Part shown: positions 44,425-52,846 of the stretch, piece by piece
Position numbering within the stretch: the stretch's first letter is position 1
Layout of the letters: every line of letters begins with the position of its first letter
Source: Rickettsiaceae bacterium H1
GTDB taxonomy: Bacteria; Pseudomonadota; Alphaproteobacteria; Rickettsiales; Anaplasmataceae
NCBI GenBank assembly: GCA_018101195.1
Contig: JACDQH010000002.1
Span: forward strand, 1-64,000
DNA length: 64,000 nt
Direction: 5' to 3'
Translations under genes and position numbers: made by a program
The notes under the pieces: generated by a model
Database searches by the model: none
Told to the model about the DNA's origin: nothing
What the model saw: only the letters and a program-made list of their open reading frames with translations

Positions 44425-46095
44425 TTACATACTTTTTTTTGCCTTAATGCTAATAATGTTGAGGCCTGAAGCAATGGTGTTTCGTACTGCATTAATGAGT
44501 GCGGAGCGAGCTTTAGTAAGATTTTTATCCTCTGGTACGATAAATTTAAATAATGTATCTTTTTTTCCGCAATGCCAGAGCGAATGAAAAGCTTCCGCTA
44601 TTTCTTGTAGATAAGTAGTGATTTTATGCGGTTCGCAACTCACCGCTGCATTTTTTACCGTTCTCGGCCACTTTGCCAATAATTTGATTAAAGATAACTC
44701 AGTTTTACTTGATAAAAGTTCGATATTGGCATCATTATAATCGTTATTTCTGGCTTGTCTTAGCACGGAACAAGCTCTTGCATGTGCATATTGTACGTAG
44801 AATATTGGGTTTTTTTGCGATTGCTCTTTAAATGTTGCTAAATCGAGGTCTAAAACCACATCATGTCTGCGAGTAAGCATCATGTATTTAACCACATCTG
44901 CTCCGATATCTTCCGTTAACTCTCTTACCGTCAAAAAATTACCGCTTCGTTTAGACATTTTCACAGCTTTCCCATTTTCAAAAAGGTGAACTATATCGTA
45001 TAATTTTATGTCGAGGATAATATCGTCGTTTAAAGCTTCTACCGCACCTTTTAGCCTATTTACGTAACCGGCATGATCTAACCCGAGCCCTAAGATCATG
45101 TTATTAAAACCACGTTTTATTTTATCTAAATGATAAGCTATATCTGCAGCAAAATACGTCCAATTACCGTCCGCCTTTTGTAAAGAACGGTCGGATTCGT
45201 CACCGAATTGTGTCGATTTAAACAATAAATGCTCATGAGCCGACCAATCTTCCTTTTTTTTACCTTTCGGGTCTTGTAAAGAGCCTTTATATATTAATCC
45301 TTTTTTATCTAAAATACCGACCGCTTCTTCGATTTTATCGTGTAAGCTTTTTTCCGAAGTAAATACGTCGTGTTTTATGCCGAGTAAACCCAGGTCTTCT
45401 TTAATCGAGTTCATTATCTCGTTGATAGTGAAATCTCTTATTATTTTTTTATTTATAGGATTATATTCTATTAATTGATTTTCATATTTATCGGCTAATT
45501 TTTGCCCGATTTTTTTTAAATATTCTCCTGGATAAACTGTAGATTTGGTGAAGCTATGACCTAAAGCTTCTTTATACCTGAAAAATGCCGACTCCGTTAG
45601 GGCATCGATCTGTGAGCCGGCATCGTTTATGTAATACTCGCGAACTACTTTATAACCTACTTTTTCCAATAATTTGCTTAAGGCACCGAAAAATATTGCC
45701 GAACGGGCATGCCCGATGTGTAAAGGGCCGGTTGGGTTTGCCGAAACCGATTCGACATGAATTACTTTGCTGTTACCTAAATTACTTGCGCCGTAATTAA
45801 TTCCTTGGTTATTAATGTCGCGCACTATATTTTGCCATATGCGGTTTTTTATCGTGATGTTTAAAAAACCTGCTCCTGCCAGTTCGATTTTATCTACTTC
45901 CGGTAATTTTTTAATTTTCGAAGCAAACTGATTTCCTACTTCTTTTACCGATTTATCTTGAATTTTGGAGTAAATGATCGGAGCGTTAGTAGCTATATCT
46001 CCGTATTTGAGACTGGGGTTTACCGTTACTCCTTTTGGCACCTTATCACCAAAAATTTTAAATATTTTCGTTTCTATACTGGTATAAATATCCAT
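44425..46095 (-). CDS. argS: Arginyl-tRNA synthetase
   Basis: ArgRS (556 aa) charges tRNA-Arg. The class I HIGH motif is SANPTGPLHIGHARSAIFFG; the KMSKS loop is KMSKRSGNFLT; the C-terminal anticodon-binding DALR domain has FYVQYAHARACSVLRQA. The extra N-terminal domain is present. Intact, 54 bases downstream of the pgeF-smr gene on the same strand. Confidence 0.97.
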   Translation of the reverse strand: MDIYTSIETKIFKIFGDKVPKGVTVNPSLKYGDIATNAPIIYSKIQDKSVKEVGNQFASKIKKLPEVDKIELAGAGFLNITIKNRIWQNIVRDINNQGINYGASNLGNSKVIHVESVSANPTGPLHIGHARSAIFFGALSKLLEKVGYKVVREYYINDAGSQIDALTESAFFRYKEALGHSFTKSTVYPGEYLKKIGQKLADKYENQLIEYNPINKKIIRDFTINEIMNSIKEDLGLLGIKHDVFTSEKSLHDKIEEAVGILDKKGLIYKGSLQDPKGKKKEDWSAHEHLLFKSTQFGDESDRSLQKADGNWTYFAADIAYHLDKIKRGFNNMILGLGLDHAGYVNRLKGAVEALNDDIILDIKLYDIVHLFENGKAVKMSKRSGNFLTVRELTEDIGADVVKYMMLTRRHDVVLDLDLATFKEQSQKNPIFYVQYAHARACSVLRQARNNDYNDANIELLSSKTELSLIKLLAKWPRTVKNAAVSCEPHKITTYLQEIAEAFHSLWHCGKKDTLFKFIVPEDKNLTKARSALINAVRNTIASGLNIISIKAKKSM

Positions 46096-46149
46096 GAATA
46101 TAAAAAATTATAATAAAAATATTTGCACACAAGAATGGTCATTACAACA

Positions 46150-47202
46150 TTATTGTCGAACCTTTTTCTTTAGGGTTAGGTATATGGCGCCTTCACCTCC
46201 GTCTTTGATTGCCGCTTTGTTGAAATCGAGTACATATTTGTTTAAATTCGAATATTGTAGCCATTTATAAACATTTTCTCTTATTATTCCCGAGCCTTTT
46301 CCGGTAATTATCAGTAACGATCTGTTACCTAAGTCGAATTGCCGCCGAATGAAATTACTTAGTGTTTCGTAAGCTTCTTCAGTAGTGCATCCGTGTAAAT
46401 CTAACTTGTCGATTCGAACATTATCATTCCAATTCGGGTTTACACTATAGTTTGTCGTACTTTGATAAAAATGTTTATTCGTATCTATTTTTTTGACGTT
46501 TTTTAAAGAAGATTTCCACTTGCTAAATCCTTCGTTACTCTTAAGTAATGTAATCGTAGAGATGTTTTTAGTTGCTAGCGGTACTTGTTGTTCAGTTGCT
46601 CTTCTATAGCTGGAAAAATCTTTAGGGTTTTTATAGGTATCGATATTACAATCGTATACTGACCTTAAGCCACGCAGCTTGTGTTTAACATAGCCAGGTA
46701 AATCGAACATATATTTATAGTTTGGTTTTGTAAAAAAAATTTTGTTGTAATTGTCTTCGTTAATGAAATCATGAAAAAAATCTTCGCTTACCTCATACGA
46801 ATTTTGTCTTATGCAGGGACCGATTGCCGCAATAATATTTTGTGTTTTTCCTCCCTTATCATTTATTTTTTTTAAAGTATTTTCAATTATTCCCGCTTTA
46901 GCACCTTTCCAACCGGCATGAATCACACTGATTATGGATTCGTCCGGGTCGATTATTAATATGGGAACACAATCTGCCGTTCTTACTGCCAGATTGACCC
47001 CTATATTAACGGTGACGATCGCATCCCCTTCGATAGTTTCTGAGGGTGAAGAATTAAATTCTATTACGCGATTGGAATGAATTTGTTTTGCCAAGTAAAA
47101 ATTTTCTAATTCTTTATTTGTAGGGGTTTGTTTAAAAAATGCATGATGAGCAATATGTTTGATTTGTTCGTGAAATTCTTGACTTTGGATATAATTTTTC
47201 AT
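46150..47202 (-). CDS. pgeF: Fusion: PgeF/YfiH laccase-domain protein + Smr domain
   Basis: One continuous 350-residue frame. Residues 1-215 are the YfiH (PgeF) fold, a copper/zinc enzyme reported to act on nucleosides and to edit peptidoglycan precursors: metal ligands His42 (KQIHSNR), Cys78 (RTADCVP) and His95 (VIHAGWKG). After a linker (about 216-264) a Smr nuclease-type domain follows: LDLHG (267-271), IITGKG (298-303), GGEGAIYLTL. Smr domains occur free or on MutS2. The C-terminal Smr frame appears complete. The joined protein could be two ancestral neighbours merged. Confidence 0.92.
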   Translation of the reverse strand: MKNYIQSQEFHEQIKHIAHHAFFKQTPTNKELENFYLAKQIHSNRVIEFNSSPSETIEGDAIVTVNIGVNLAVRTADCVPILIIDPDESIISVIHAGWKGAKAGIIENTLKKINDKGGKTQNIIAAIGPCIRQNSYEVSEDFFHDFINEDNYNKIFFTKPNYKYMFDLPGYVKHKLRGLRSVYDCNIDTYKNPKDFSSYRRATEQQVPLATKNISTITLLKSNEGFSKWKSSLKNVKKIDTNKHFYQSTTNYSVNPNWNDNVRIDKLDLHGCTTEEAYETLSNFIRRQFDLGNRSLLIITGKGSGIIRENVYKWLQYSNLNKYVLDFNKAAIKDGGEGAIYLTLKKKVRQ

Positions 47203-47229
47203 ATTTTACTTATAAGAACTTAGCATAAA

Positions 47230-48120
47230 GTGAATAATTTACTAAATTCAATAGTACGAAAAATCAATTTTGACTTTGTAAAGAACAGTAAGTTTACCTA
47301 TTCGTTCAGTGTTTTTTTTATACTAGCGATAATAGTTTCATATTTTTTTTACGGAATAAATTTTGGGATAGATTTTACCGGAGGGCAAATTTTTGAAATC
47401 AAATCTTTAGATAAACCGTTTGATTCGGCAAAAATTAGAAAAGATTTCGAATTAAATGAAATAAATGATGCTTTCGTACAAAATCTCGGAAATGAAAATG
47501 AAATAATTATCAGATTAAAAGGAAATAATCGATCCGATAAAATAAAAGAAATGTTTTCCACACAAAAAGTAGAGTATAAAAAAATAGATTTTGTTGGGGC
47601 GCAAATAAGTTCGGAATTTATTGTTAAAGGAGTGTTAGCTGTTTTTTTAGCCTTGTTAGGTATGTTCTTTTATCTCTTATTGCGATTTAACTGGTCCTTT
47701 GCTTTAAGCGGGGTAATTTGTTTGATCCACGATGTTATATTCAGTATCGGTCTTTTCGTTGTTACGCAAATGGAATTCAATATACCTTCTATAGCTGCAA
47801 TACTCACGATAATAGGATATTCGATAAACGATTCGGTGGTAATATTCGATAGAATTAGAGAGTATTTGGCAAAAAGGAGTAAAAAATACGATTTTTCCGA
47901 ATTAGTAAATCAAGCGATACATAGTACGTTAATTCGTACTAGTTTAACTTCTTTTACCACTATGCTTGCAGCACTCCCACTTGTGATTTTAGGAAAATCC
48001 ACTCTTCATGATTTTAGCTTAGTTATACTCTTCGGCGTATTTATCGGTACTTATTCATCGATTTTTATAGCAGGCCCACTGGTTATTGGTGATGAGAAAT
48101 TGTCTTCGATCCAGCAATGA
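47230..48120 (+). CDS. secF: Protein translocase subunit SecF
   Basis: SecF (296 aa) with SecD uses the proton gradient to pull proteins out of the Sec channel. GINFGIDFTGGQIFEI after the first membrane segment is the family motif, and IGYSINDSVVIFDRIRE lies in the fourth to fifth helices; six membrane segments in all. The start is GTG 47230. A partial, degenerate copy of its 3' end lies at about 49438-49520. secD is not in the window. Confidence 0.96.
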   Translation: MNNLLNSIVRKINFDFVKNSKFTYSFSVFFILAIIVSYFFYGINFGIDFTGGQIFEIKSLDKPFDSAKIRKDFELNEINDAFVQNLGNENEIIIRLKGNNRSDKIKEMFSTQKVEYKKIDFVGAQISSEFIVKGVLAVFLALLGMFFYLLLRFNWSFALSGVICLIHDVIFSIGLFVVTQMEFNIPSIAAILTIIGYSINDSVVIFDRIREYLAKRSKKYDFSELVNQAIHSTLIRTSLTSFTTMLAALPLVILGKSTLHDFSLVILFGVFIGTYSSIFIAGPLVIGDEKLSSIQQ

Positions 48121-48151
48121 AATCTTGAGAAAGAGTGACGAATTAAGCTAA

Positions 48152-48181
48152 TTAACAAATTTTTTATACTTCTTTTATAAT
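48152..48181 (+). promoter_or_regulatory. Sigma70-like promoter of hfq
   Basis: TTAACA (48152-48157), 18-base spacer, TATAAT (48176-48181), about 70 bases before the preferred hfq start at 48251. Confidence 0.5.
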
Positions 48182-48250
48182 ATTTAAATCTTGTTTTCAA
48201 GTGGTTATTTGAAAGAAAAAATATAAATGACGAATAGCGAGGTTAAACTT

Positions 48251-48472
48251 ATGTCTAATGAAGAGAATGATTTGCGTAACGAATTTTTGTTGGCTTTGCG
48301 GAGGGAAAGAGTCAACGTAAGGGTGTTTTTTGTGAGTGGGGTGACGATGGATGGTATGATCCAATCGTTTGATGATTCTTCCATAATTCTTACTCCCAGT
48401 AGTCTAAGCAGCCTACTGATTTCTCAAAGCGCTGTTACTGCCGTCGTACCAAATCGCCCAGAAAAGCGATAA
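48251..48472 (+). CDS. hfq: Divergent Hfq, RNA chaperone of the Sm family
   Basis: 73 aa from ATG 48251, which is preceded by GAGG; an ATG at 48227 would add eight residues. The Sm1 motif is FLLALRRERVNVRVFFVSGV, then GMIQSFDD, and the Sm2 end reads AVVPNRP. In E. coli the proximal RNA-binding face uses YKHAIST; here the same place reads ISQSAVTA after a loop about two residues longer, so the Lys and His that bind U-rich RNA ends are missing. Still clearly Hfq-like, but proximal-face activity may be altered or lost. Confidence 0.85.
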   Translation: MSNEENDLRNEFLLALRRERVNVRVFFVSGVTMDGMIQSFDDSSIILTPSSLSSLLISQSAVTAVVPNRPEKR

Positions 48473-48539
48473 AACAGGAGAGATCATCCGTACTGGAGAT
48501 ATGATGCTGATTGAATTATAATAATTATATGCCGTTGTA

Positions 48540-48766
48540 GCTACAGGTGGTTCAGAGAAGGAAGGGGTATATTGGGCGGAAAAAGTCCTCGATTTTTCTT
48601 TGTGTGCCTGTTATGGGCTTCTTTGTCAGGGGATGCCGGGCGTGCTCTGGTTCGAGCATTGCCGCGTCCACTCGGATTGGAACTGGAAAGCTTGTATCTT
48701 TGAATAAAGGCCTGTCCCGAGAGGTTGTTGAGCTTCTTGATATTTTATTTGGCGAAGTTTCAACAT
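48540..48766. other. GC-rich island, possible structured RNA
   Basis: This stretch is visibly richer in G and C than all neighbours. It holds a stem TGCTC-TGGTTC-GAGCA extended by GGC and GCC around 48637-48661. A 73-codon frame (48547-48768) exists but its third positions are rich in G and C, unlike native genes here, and its product matches nothing I know. The strand is unknown; the end coincides with a terminator-like hairpin. A non-coding RNA or imported fragment are both possible. I could not match it to tmRNA, RNase P RNA or 6S RNA. Confidence 0.5.
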
Positions 48767-48801
48767 GATGATTAAAAAAAGGGAAAATCTTTTTAATCAT
48801 C
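48767..48801. terminator. Bidirectional terminator-like hairpin
   Basis: GATGATTAAAAAAAG (48767-48781) pairs with CTTTTTAATCATC (48789-48801) around a short loop, leaving A-runs and T-runs usable as U-tracts on both strands. It separates the hfq/GC-rich stretch from the minus-strand gene ending at 48811. Confidence 0.6.
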
Positions 48802-48810
48802 AATGCTTGC

Positions 48811-49331
48811 CTATATTTCAGTAACTTTTTTATGTTGACCAGCGAAATCACCAATACCGATTTGTAACATTTCTCCGGTAGCAAAAGTGGTTATTTTGAA
48901 GCCGTCATCAGTAATAAGAGTTTTTTGTTTAAAAAAACCGGATTTTATTTCTTCTTTGTTGTTAATTGAACTACGTATCGAGCCTTCTGCTGATTTTTCC
49001 CATTTATAGATAACAAGTATATTATATTCTTTACCATTGTATTTAGCTTTGTATAATAGATCGGATGTGGAAGAAGTTACTCTAGAAACTTCAAAAACGA
49101 ATTATGTTGCTCTCCTTTTAAAGCTGCTAACTTTTCAATTACTGCATTGGCTGAATGTTTTGTATTATCTGATACATAAGAGTCTAATGTAACATAATCA
49201 GCGGTATAATTATATACTTGTACAGTCAGAGACTGACCTTTTAGATATGTATATGCAGAGACCATCATTGCCATTGCTGGCATAGGTGATATTATAGGTG
49301 TTGCTACTTTTATGGCAGTTATTGGGTCCAT
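48811..49331 (-). pseudogene. Unknown protein, copy 1, single frame break
   Basis: ATG 49331 has a strong ribosome site (AAGGAG) and opens an 84-residue frame (N-terminal hydrophobic TPIISPMPAMAMMVSAY, then LKGQSLTVQVYNYTADYVTL). It ends at 49077 right after a T5 run. One T more would join it to a second ~97-codon frame, FEVSRVTSSTSDLLYKAKYN through FATGEMLQIGIGDFAG to TAG at 48811-48813, which has no start of its own. Intact it would be 173 residues. A paralogue in worse state follows. Function unknown; the beta-rich pattern resembles a small envelope or host-directed protein, which is speculation. Confidence 0.65.
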
Positions 49332-49437
49332 ATTTTGCTCCTTAAAAAAACTATGCTATATAGCATGTTCTAGTTAAGAACACATTAACAACAGGTTAAA
49401 AATAGTTTTATATTTTTTATCTACAATATTTTTATTG

Positions 49438-49520
49438 TTTTGTAATTTTGGTATATTTCACAATTTTAGCTTAGCCATACTATTTGGTGTGTTTATCATT
49501 AATTTTTGTAGGCTTGTTAC
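49438..49520 (+). pseudogene. Degenerate fragment of secF 3' end
   Basis: TTGTAATTTTGG and then ATTTTAGCTTAGCCATACT, TTTGGTGTGTTTATC, and ATTTTTGTAGGC match secF bases near 47980-48080 (ATTTTAGCTTAGTTATACT, TTCGGCGTATTTATC, ATTTTTATAGCAGGC). It lies between the two copies of the unknown gene, and marks a duplication that once included the end of secF. Confidence 0.65.
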
Positions 49521-49605
49521 TTGAATTTTTCTTACTAAGCGCTAATTGGTAAGAATAAATGAGGAAGTAACAACGTCTGCTACTTGACATTTTCTAAGTT
49601 TAGTA

Positions 49606-50074
49606 CTAAATAAATTCACTGATACCGATTTGCAGTGTTTCACCAGTTGCAAAAGTGGTTAATCTCAGATCTTTTCTTACAATACTTTGTTGTTGAAATA
49701 ACAGATCTAATTATTTCTGACCCGTTAAGTAAGATTTTGATCGAACCTTTTCCGGCTTTTTCCCGTGTATATATTACAAGTAACTCATTATTGAATTTAA
49801 TCTTGTATAAAATATCAGATTAGAAGAATGAATTCTAGATGCCTCGAATATGACATTGTAATCCTCTACTTTTAAAACCAACTAGCTTCGGTAAAATTGC
49901 TCATGCTACTTTTTCTTTATCGTATAGTGAGTGCATAAGAGTCTAAAGCTACGTAGTCGGAATTATAAACTTTTACATTAAACGCTTCGCCTTTAAAATT
50001 CTCATATGCTAATCTCAATATATTTATTTATTGTTTCTTTTGTTACTGTTAGAATAGTTTTAATGGCATTCATT
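49606..50074 (-). pseudogene. Unknown protein, copy 2, heavily degenerate
   Basis: Paralogue of 48811-49331. ATG 50074 follows AGGAG. The pieces YENFKGEAFNVKVYNSDYVA with LDSY, LLVIYTREKAGKGSI and TTFATGETLQIGI can be aligned with copy 1 over its length, but in several frames with stops between. The end TAG is at 49606-49608. A relic. Confidence 0.65.
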
Positions 50075-50206
50075 ATGATTTCTCCTAAAAATAAAATTGA
50101 TGTAATTACATTTTTTATAAAAGAAAGTAAAATAAAAATTTTATTACTTTATTTTAAAAGTAAAATGGAATGCTAAACAAATTTATTTGTTGAATGGCAT
50201 ACTGTA

Positions 50207-51682
50207 TTAATGCCTGAAATGCCTCATCCCAGTAAAAATCATTGCTATACCGCTTTTGTTTGCAGCATCTATTATTTCTTGATCACGAACCGAGCCTCCT
50301 GGTTGAATTATGGCTGAAATTCCAACCTTGGCTGCTAATTTTATGCAATCGTCAAATGGAAAAAATGCATCTGAAGCAATTACGGCGTTTTTAAGATCGT
50401 TTTTTCGAGATTTATCTATAGCAATTTTCATACTGTCTATTCTACTCATTTGTCCCGCTCCGATTCCTACCGTAGCATTATTTTTACATATGACTATAGC
50501 GTTGGATTTCACATGTTTACATACCTTCCACGCAAAGTGTAAATCTTTGATGTTATTCGGTTTTTTATTGGTCACTGTCTTGTCTTTATTTATAATAGAG
50601 TTATTTTCACTTTGCACTATAAAACCTCCGAATACAGTTTTCACATCATACCGATTACAGATTTTATTTTTGTTGATTAACACTCTGATGTTCGGTTTTT
50701 GTGCAAAAACATCAATAGCTTTTTGATCAATTGACGGACAAATTACTACTTCGGTAAAAACTTTTATTATGCTATTGGCCAACTCTTGGGTAATTTCTCT
50801 GTTTGTTGCTACTATTCCGCCAAAACTACTTGTATGATCGCAATCAAAGGCTTTTTTATATGCTTGTTCTATATTATTATCGCTTGCTACTCCGCAAGGA
50901 TTATTATGTTTTATTATTGCTACCGTCGGTTCATCAAATTCAAATACTAATTTATAAGCTGCTGCTGAATCGATAATGTTGTTATAACTTAATTCTTTTC
51001 CTTGTAATTGTTTTGGGAAATTTTCAATATTATTACTATAAAAACTTGCTGTCTGATGCGGGTTTTCACCATATCGAAACGATTTGATTTTCTCTTCACC
51101 GAAGAAAATTTGATCGCCTGATGATTTCGATATCCATTCGTAGATTGCATTATCATATCGAGCAACACTTGCAAAAGCTTTTGTTGCTAACTTGCGACGA
51201 TCATCCGGACCGATATTAATGCTTTTTAATAATTTATAATCTGCGATATCGGTTATAACACAAACGTGTTGAAAATTTTTTGCTGCCGCTCTAATTAACG
51301 TTACTCCCCCTATGTCAATTTGTTCTATTATTTCTTCTTCCGAATAGTCTTCATTGTTAGCAAATTCGGTAAAAGGATATAAATTTGTTATTACCAAATC
51401 TATTTGCGGAGCATCATCAAAATTGTGTTTTTCTCTTATTCCGAGAATACCTCCGTGAATTTTCGGATGAAGTGTTTTTACTCGGCCGTCCATTATTTTG
51501 GGTGATTTCGTATAATTGGAAACTTCGATTGTCTTGATACCGACTTCGCTTAAAATTTTATGTGTTTTTCCCGTAGAAATTATTTCAACGTTATTTTGTG
51601 CTAAAAATTGTGCGACTTCTATTATTTTATCCTTATTATATACGGATATTAATGCTCGTTTGATAGTGATGTAACCGGTCAT
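50207..51682 (-). CDS. purH: Bifunctional AICAR transformylase / IMP cyclohydrolase
   Basis: PurH (491 aa; family ~510-530) performs the last two steps of IMP synthesis. The N-terminal cyclohydrolase domain has RALISVYNKDKIIEVAQFL and GRVKTLHPKIHGG. The C-terminal transformylase domain has KHNNPCGVA, SFGGIVATN, SDAFFPFDDCI and the end MIFTGMRHFRH with the catalytic His region. The start overlaps the fliQ stop by four bases. A functional purine pathway is implied. Confidence 0.96.
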   Translation of the reverse strand: MTGYITIKRALISVYNKDKIIEVAQFLAQNNVEIISTGKTHKILSEVGIKTIEVSNYTKSPKIMDGRVKTLHPKIHGGILGIREKHNFDDAPQIDLVITNLYPFTEFANNEDYSEEEIIEQIDIGGVTLIRAAAKNFQHVCVITDIADYKLLKSINIGPDDRRKLATKAFASVARYDNAIYEWISKSSGDQIFFGEEKIKSFRYGENPHQTASFYSNNIENFPKQLQGKELSYNNIIDSAAAYKLVFEFDEPTVAIIKHNNPCGVASDNNIEQAYKKAFDCDHTSSFGGIVATNREITQELANSIIKVFTEVVICPSIDQKAIDVFAQKPNIRVLINKNKICNRYDVKTVFGGFIVQSENNSIINKDKTVTNKKPNNIKDLHFAWKVCKHVKSNAIVICKNNATVGIGAGQMSRIDSMKIAIDKSRKNDLKNAVIASDAFFPFDDCIKLAAKVGISAIIQPGGSVRDQEIIDAANKSGIAMIFTGMRHFRH

Positions 51683-51942
51683 ATTTTAGTAATGATTTCC
51701 ATTATCGTGTTTACAAAATTTTGCATTATTTCACCGATAAAAGGGATGAATAAAAGTATTGCAAAAAATATTGCAAGTATTTTTGGAATGAAAGTTAAGG
51801 TCATTTCTTGAATCTGTGTTAATGCTTGAAACAAAGAAACGATTAAACCGACCGTCATGCCGGTGAGCATTATCGGCGATATCACTTTTAACAGAATCCA
51901 TATGGCTTCTTTACCGATTTCAAGTACTTCTAACTCGTGCAT
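51679..51942 (-). CDS. fliQ: Flagellar/type III export apparatus protein FliQ
   Basis: FliQ (87 aa from Met at 51942, MHELEVLEIGKEAIWILLKV) is a small two-helix membrane component of the flagellar export gate with FliP and FliR. The core LIVSLFQALTQIQEMTLTFIPK is diagnostic. A start at 51960 adds six residues. It sits between gshB and purH, overlapping both, so it is embedded in a metabolic operon away from the other flagellar genes. Confidence 0.93.
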   Translation of the reverse strand: MHELEVLEIGKEAIWILLKVISPIMLTGMTVGLIVSLFQALTQIQEMTLTFIPKILAIFFAILLFIPFIGEIMQNFVNTIMEIITKI

Positions 51943-52846
51943 ACATACTTTCAAAAACATTCCAGCAATCCCTTTCTACGTTTTTTCTATACAGAGCGTT
52001 AATCTCTGTTAAACCGGTAGGGGATGTTACATTTACTTCTATTATATGATTTCCGATTAAGTCTATACCGGCAAGTAATATACCGTTTTTTATTAATTTT
52101 TCTCCGATATCTTCGCATAAATTTTTTTCTTCGACAGTTAACGATGATTTAACACATTTGTTTCGTAAACATAAATTTGTTCTAAATTCATCTTTCTCAG
52201 GTATACGGCTAAATACGTCTAACATTTTGCCGTTTAACATAGTGACCCTTTTGTCTCCTTCTAATATTCTGGGATGAAATTTTTGTGCTATAATAGAGCA
52301 CGAGTAAGTATCTTTGATGAGATTTGCTATTATTTTAACATTATTACTGTCACCTTTTATGTAAGAAACATTTTGTCCGCCATAAGCGTAAAGGGGTTTT
52401 AATACCACTTCTTTATGTATTTTATGGAATTCTTCTATTAAATCCAGGTTTTCGGTAATTAAAGTAGGTAGGGATGATTCGGCTGACATTTTTTCTGGGA
52501 AATTACGAACCCCGGTTGGATTGTTTAATATTACTGCTTTTTTACATTTTTCCAGTATGTATGTCGTAGTTATATATCTCATGTCAAAAGGGGGGTTTTG
52601 ACGCATTAAGACTATATCGATATCGTCTAATTTTATTAAATTTTGCGTACCGAAGACAAACCCGTTACTTGCAGTTTCTACTTCGGTTGCCAATGCATAA
52701 GGAGAACAGGATTTTAAAATTAATTGTTCCGAAGTATAGTGATATAACTTGTAACCTCGTCTTTGTGCTTCCTGCATTAGCAAAAAAGTACTGTCCTTTT
52801 GAAAATCAATTACACTGTCGATTTGTACTGCTATATTTAATTTCAT
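51920..52846 (-). CDS. gshB: Glutathione synthetase
   Basis: GshB (308 aa) adds glycine to gamma-glutamylcysteine. MRQNPPFDMRYITTTYILEK, NNPTGVRNFPEK, VVLKPLYAYGGQNV (ATP-grasp glycine loop) and the metal-binding end HIIEVNVTSPTGLTEIN are all clear. It overlaps the BON gene upstream by four bases and fliQ downstream. gshA is not in the window. Glutathione also serves as ligand for the CGFS glutaredoxin encoded here. Confidence 0.96.
   Translation of the reverse strand: MKLNIAVQIDSVIDFQKDSTFLLMQEAQRRGYKLYHYTSEQLILKSCSPYALATEVETASNGFVFGTQNLIKLDDIDIVLMRQNPPFDMRYITTTYILEKCKKAVILNNPTGVRNFPEKMSAESSLPTLITENLDLIEEFHKIHKEVVLKPLYAYGGQNVSYIKGDSNNVKIIANLIKDTYSCSIIAQKFHPRILEGDKRVTMLNGKMLDVFSRIPEKDEFRTNLCLRNKCVKSSLTVEEKNLCEDIGEKLIKNGILLAGIDLIGNHIIEVNVTSPTGLTEINALYRKNVERDCWNVFESMYARVRST

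Noticed and set aside
48636..48680. tRNA or tmRNA T-arm suggested by GGTTCGAGC
   Set aside because: No matching acceptor, D or anticodon arms, no tag reading frame and no CCA; the stem fits a simple hairpin instead.
48540..48700. RNase P RNA suggested by GGAAAAAGTCC
   Set aside because: The remaining conserved regions, including the 3' ACAGAA partner of P4, are absent.
48547..48768. 73-codon open frame in the GC-rich island as a gene
   Set aside because: GTG start without a ribosome site, third positions rich in G/C unlike all native genes, no recognisable protein; better treated as part of an unexplained island.
48552..48884. 110-codon minus-strand frame over the same island
   Set aside because: It crosses the terminator-like hairpin and overlaps the gene ending at 48811; no family resemblance.
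49635..49823. Plus-strand 62-codon frame
   Set aside because: It lies antisense on the degenerate paralogue at 49606-50074 and has no independent support.
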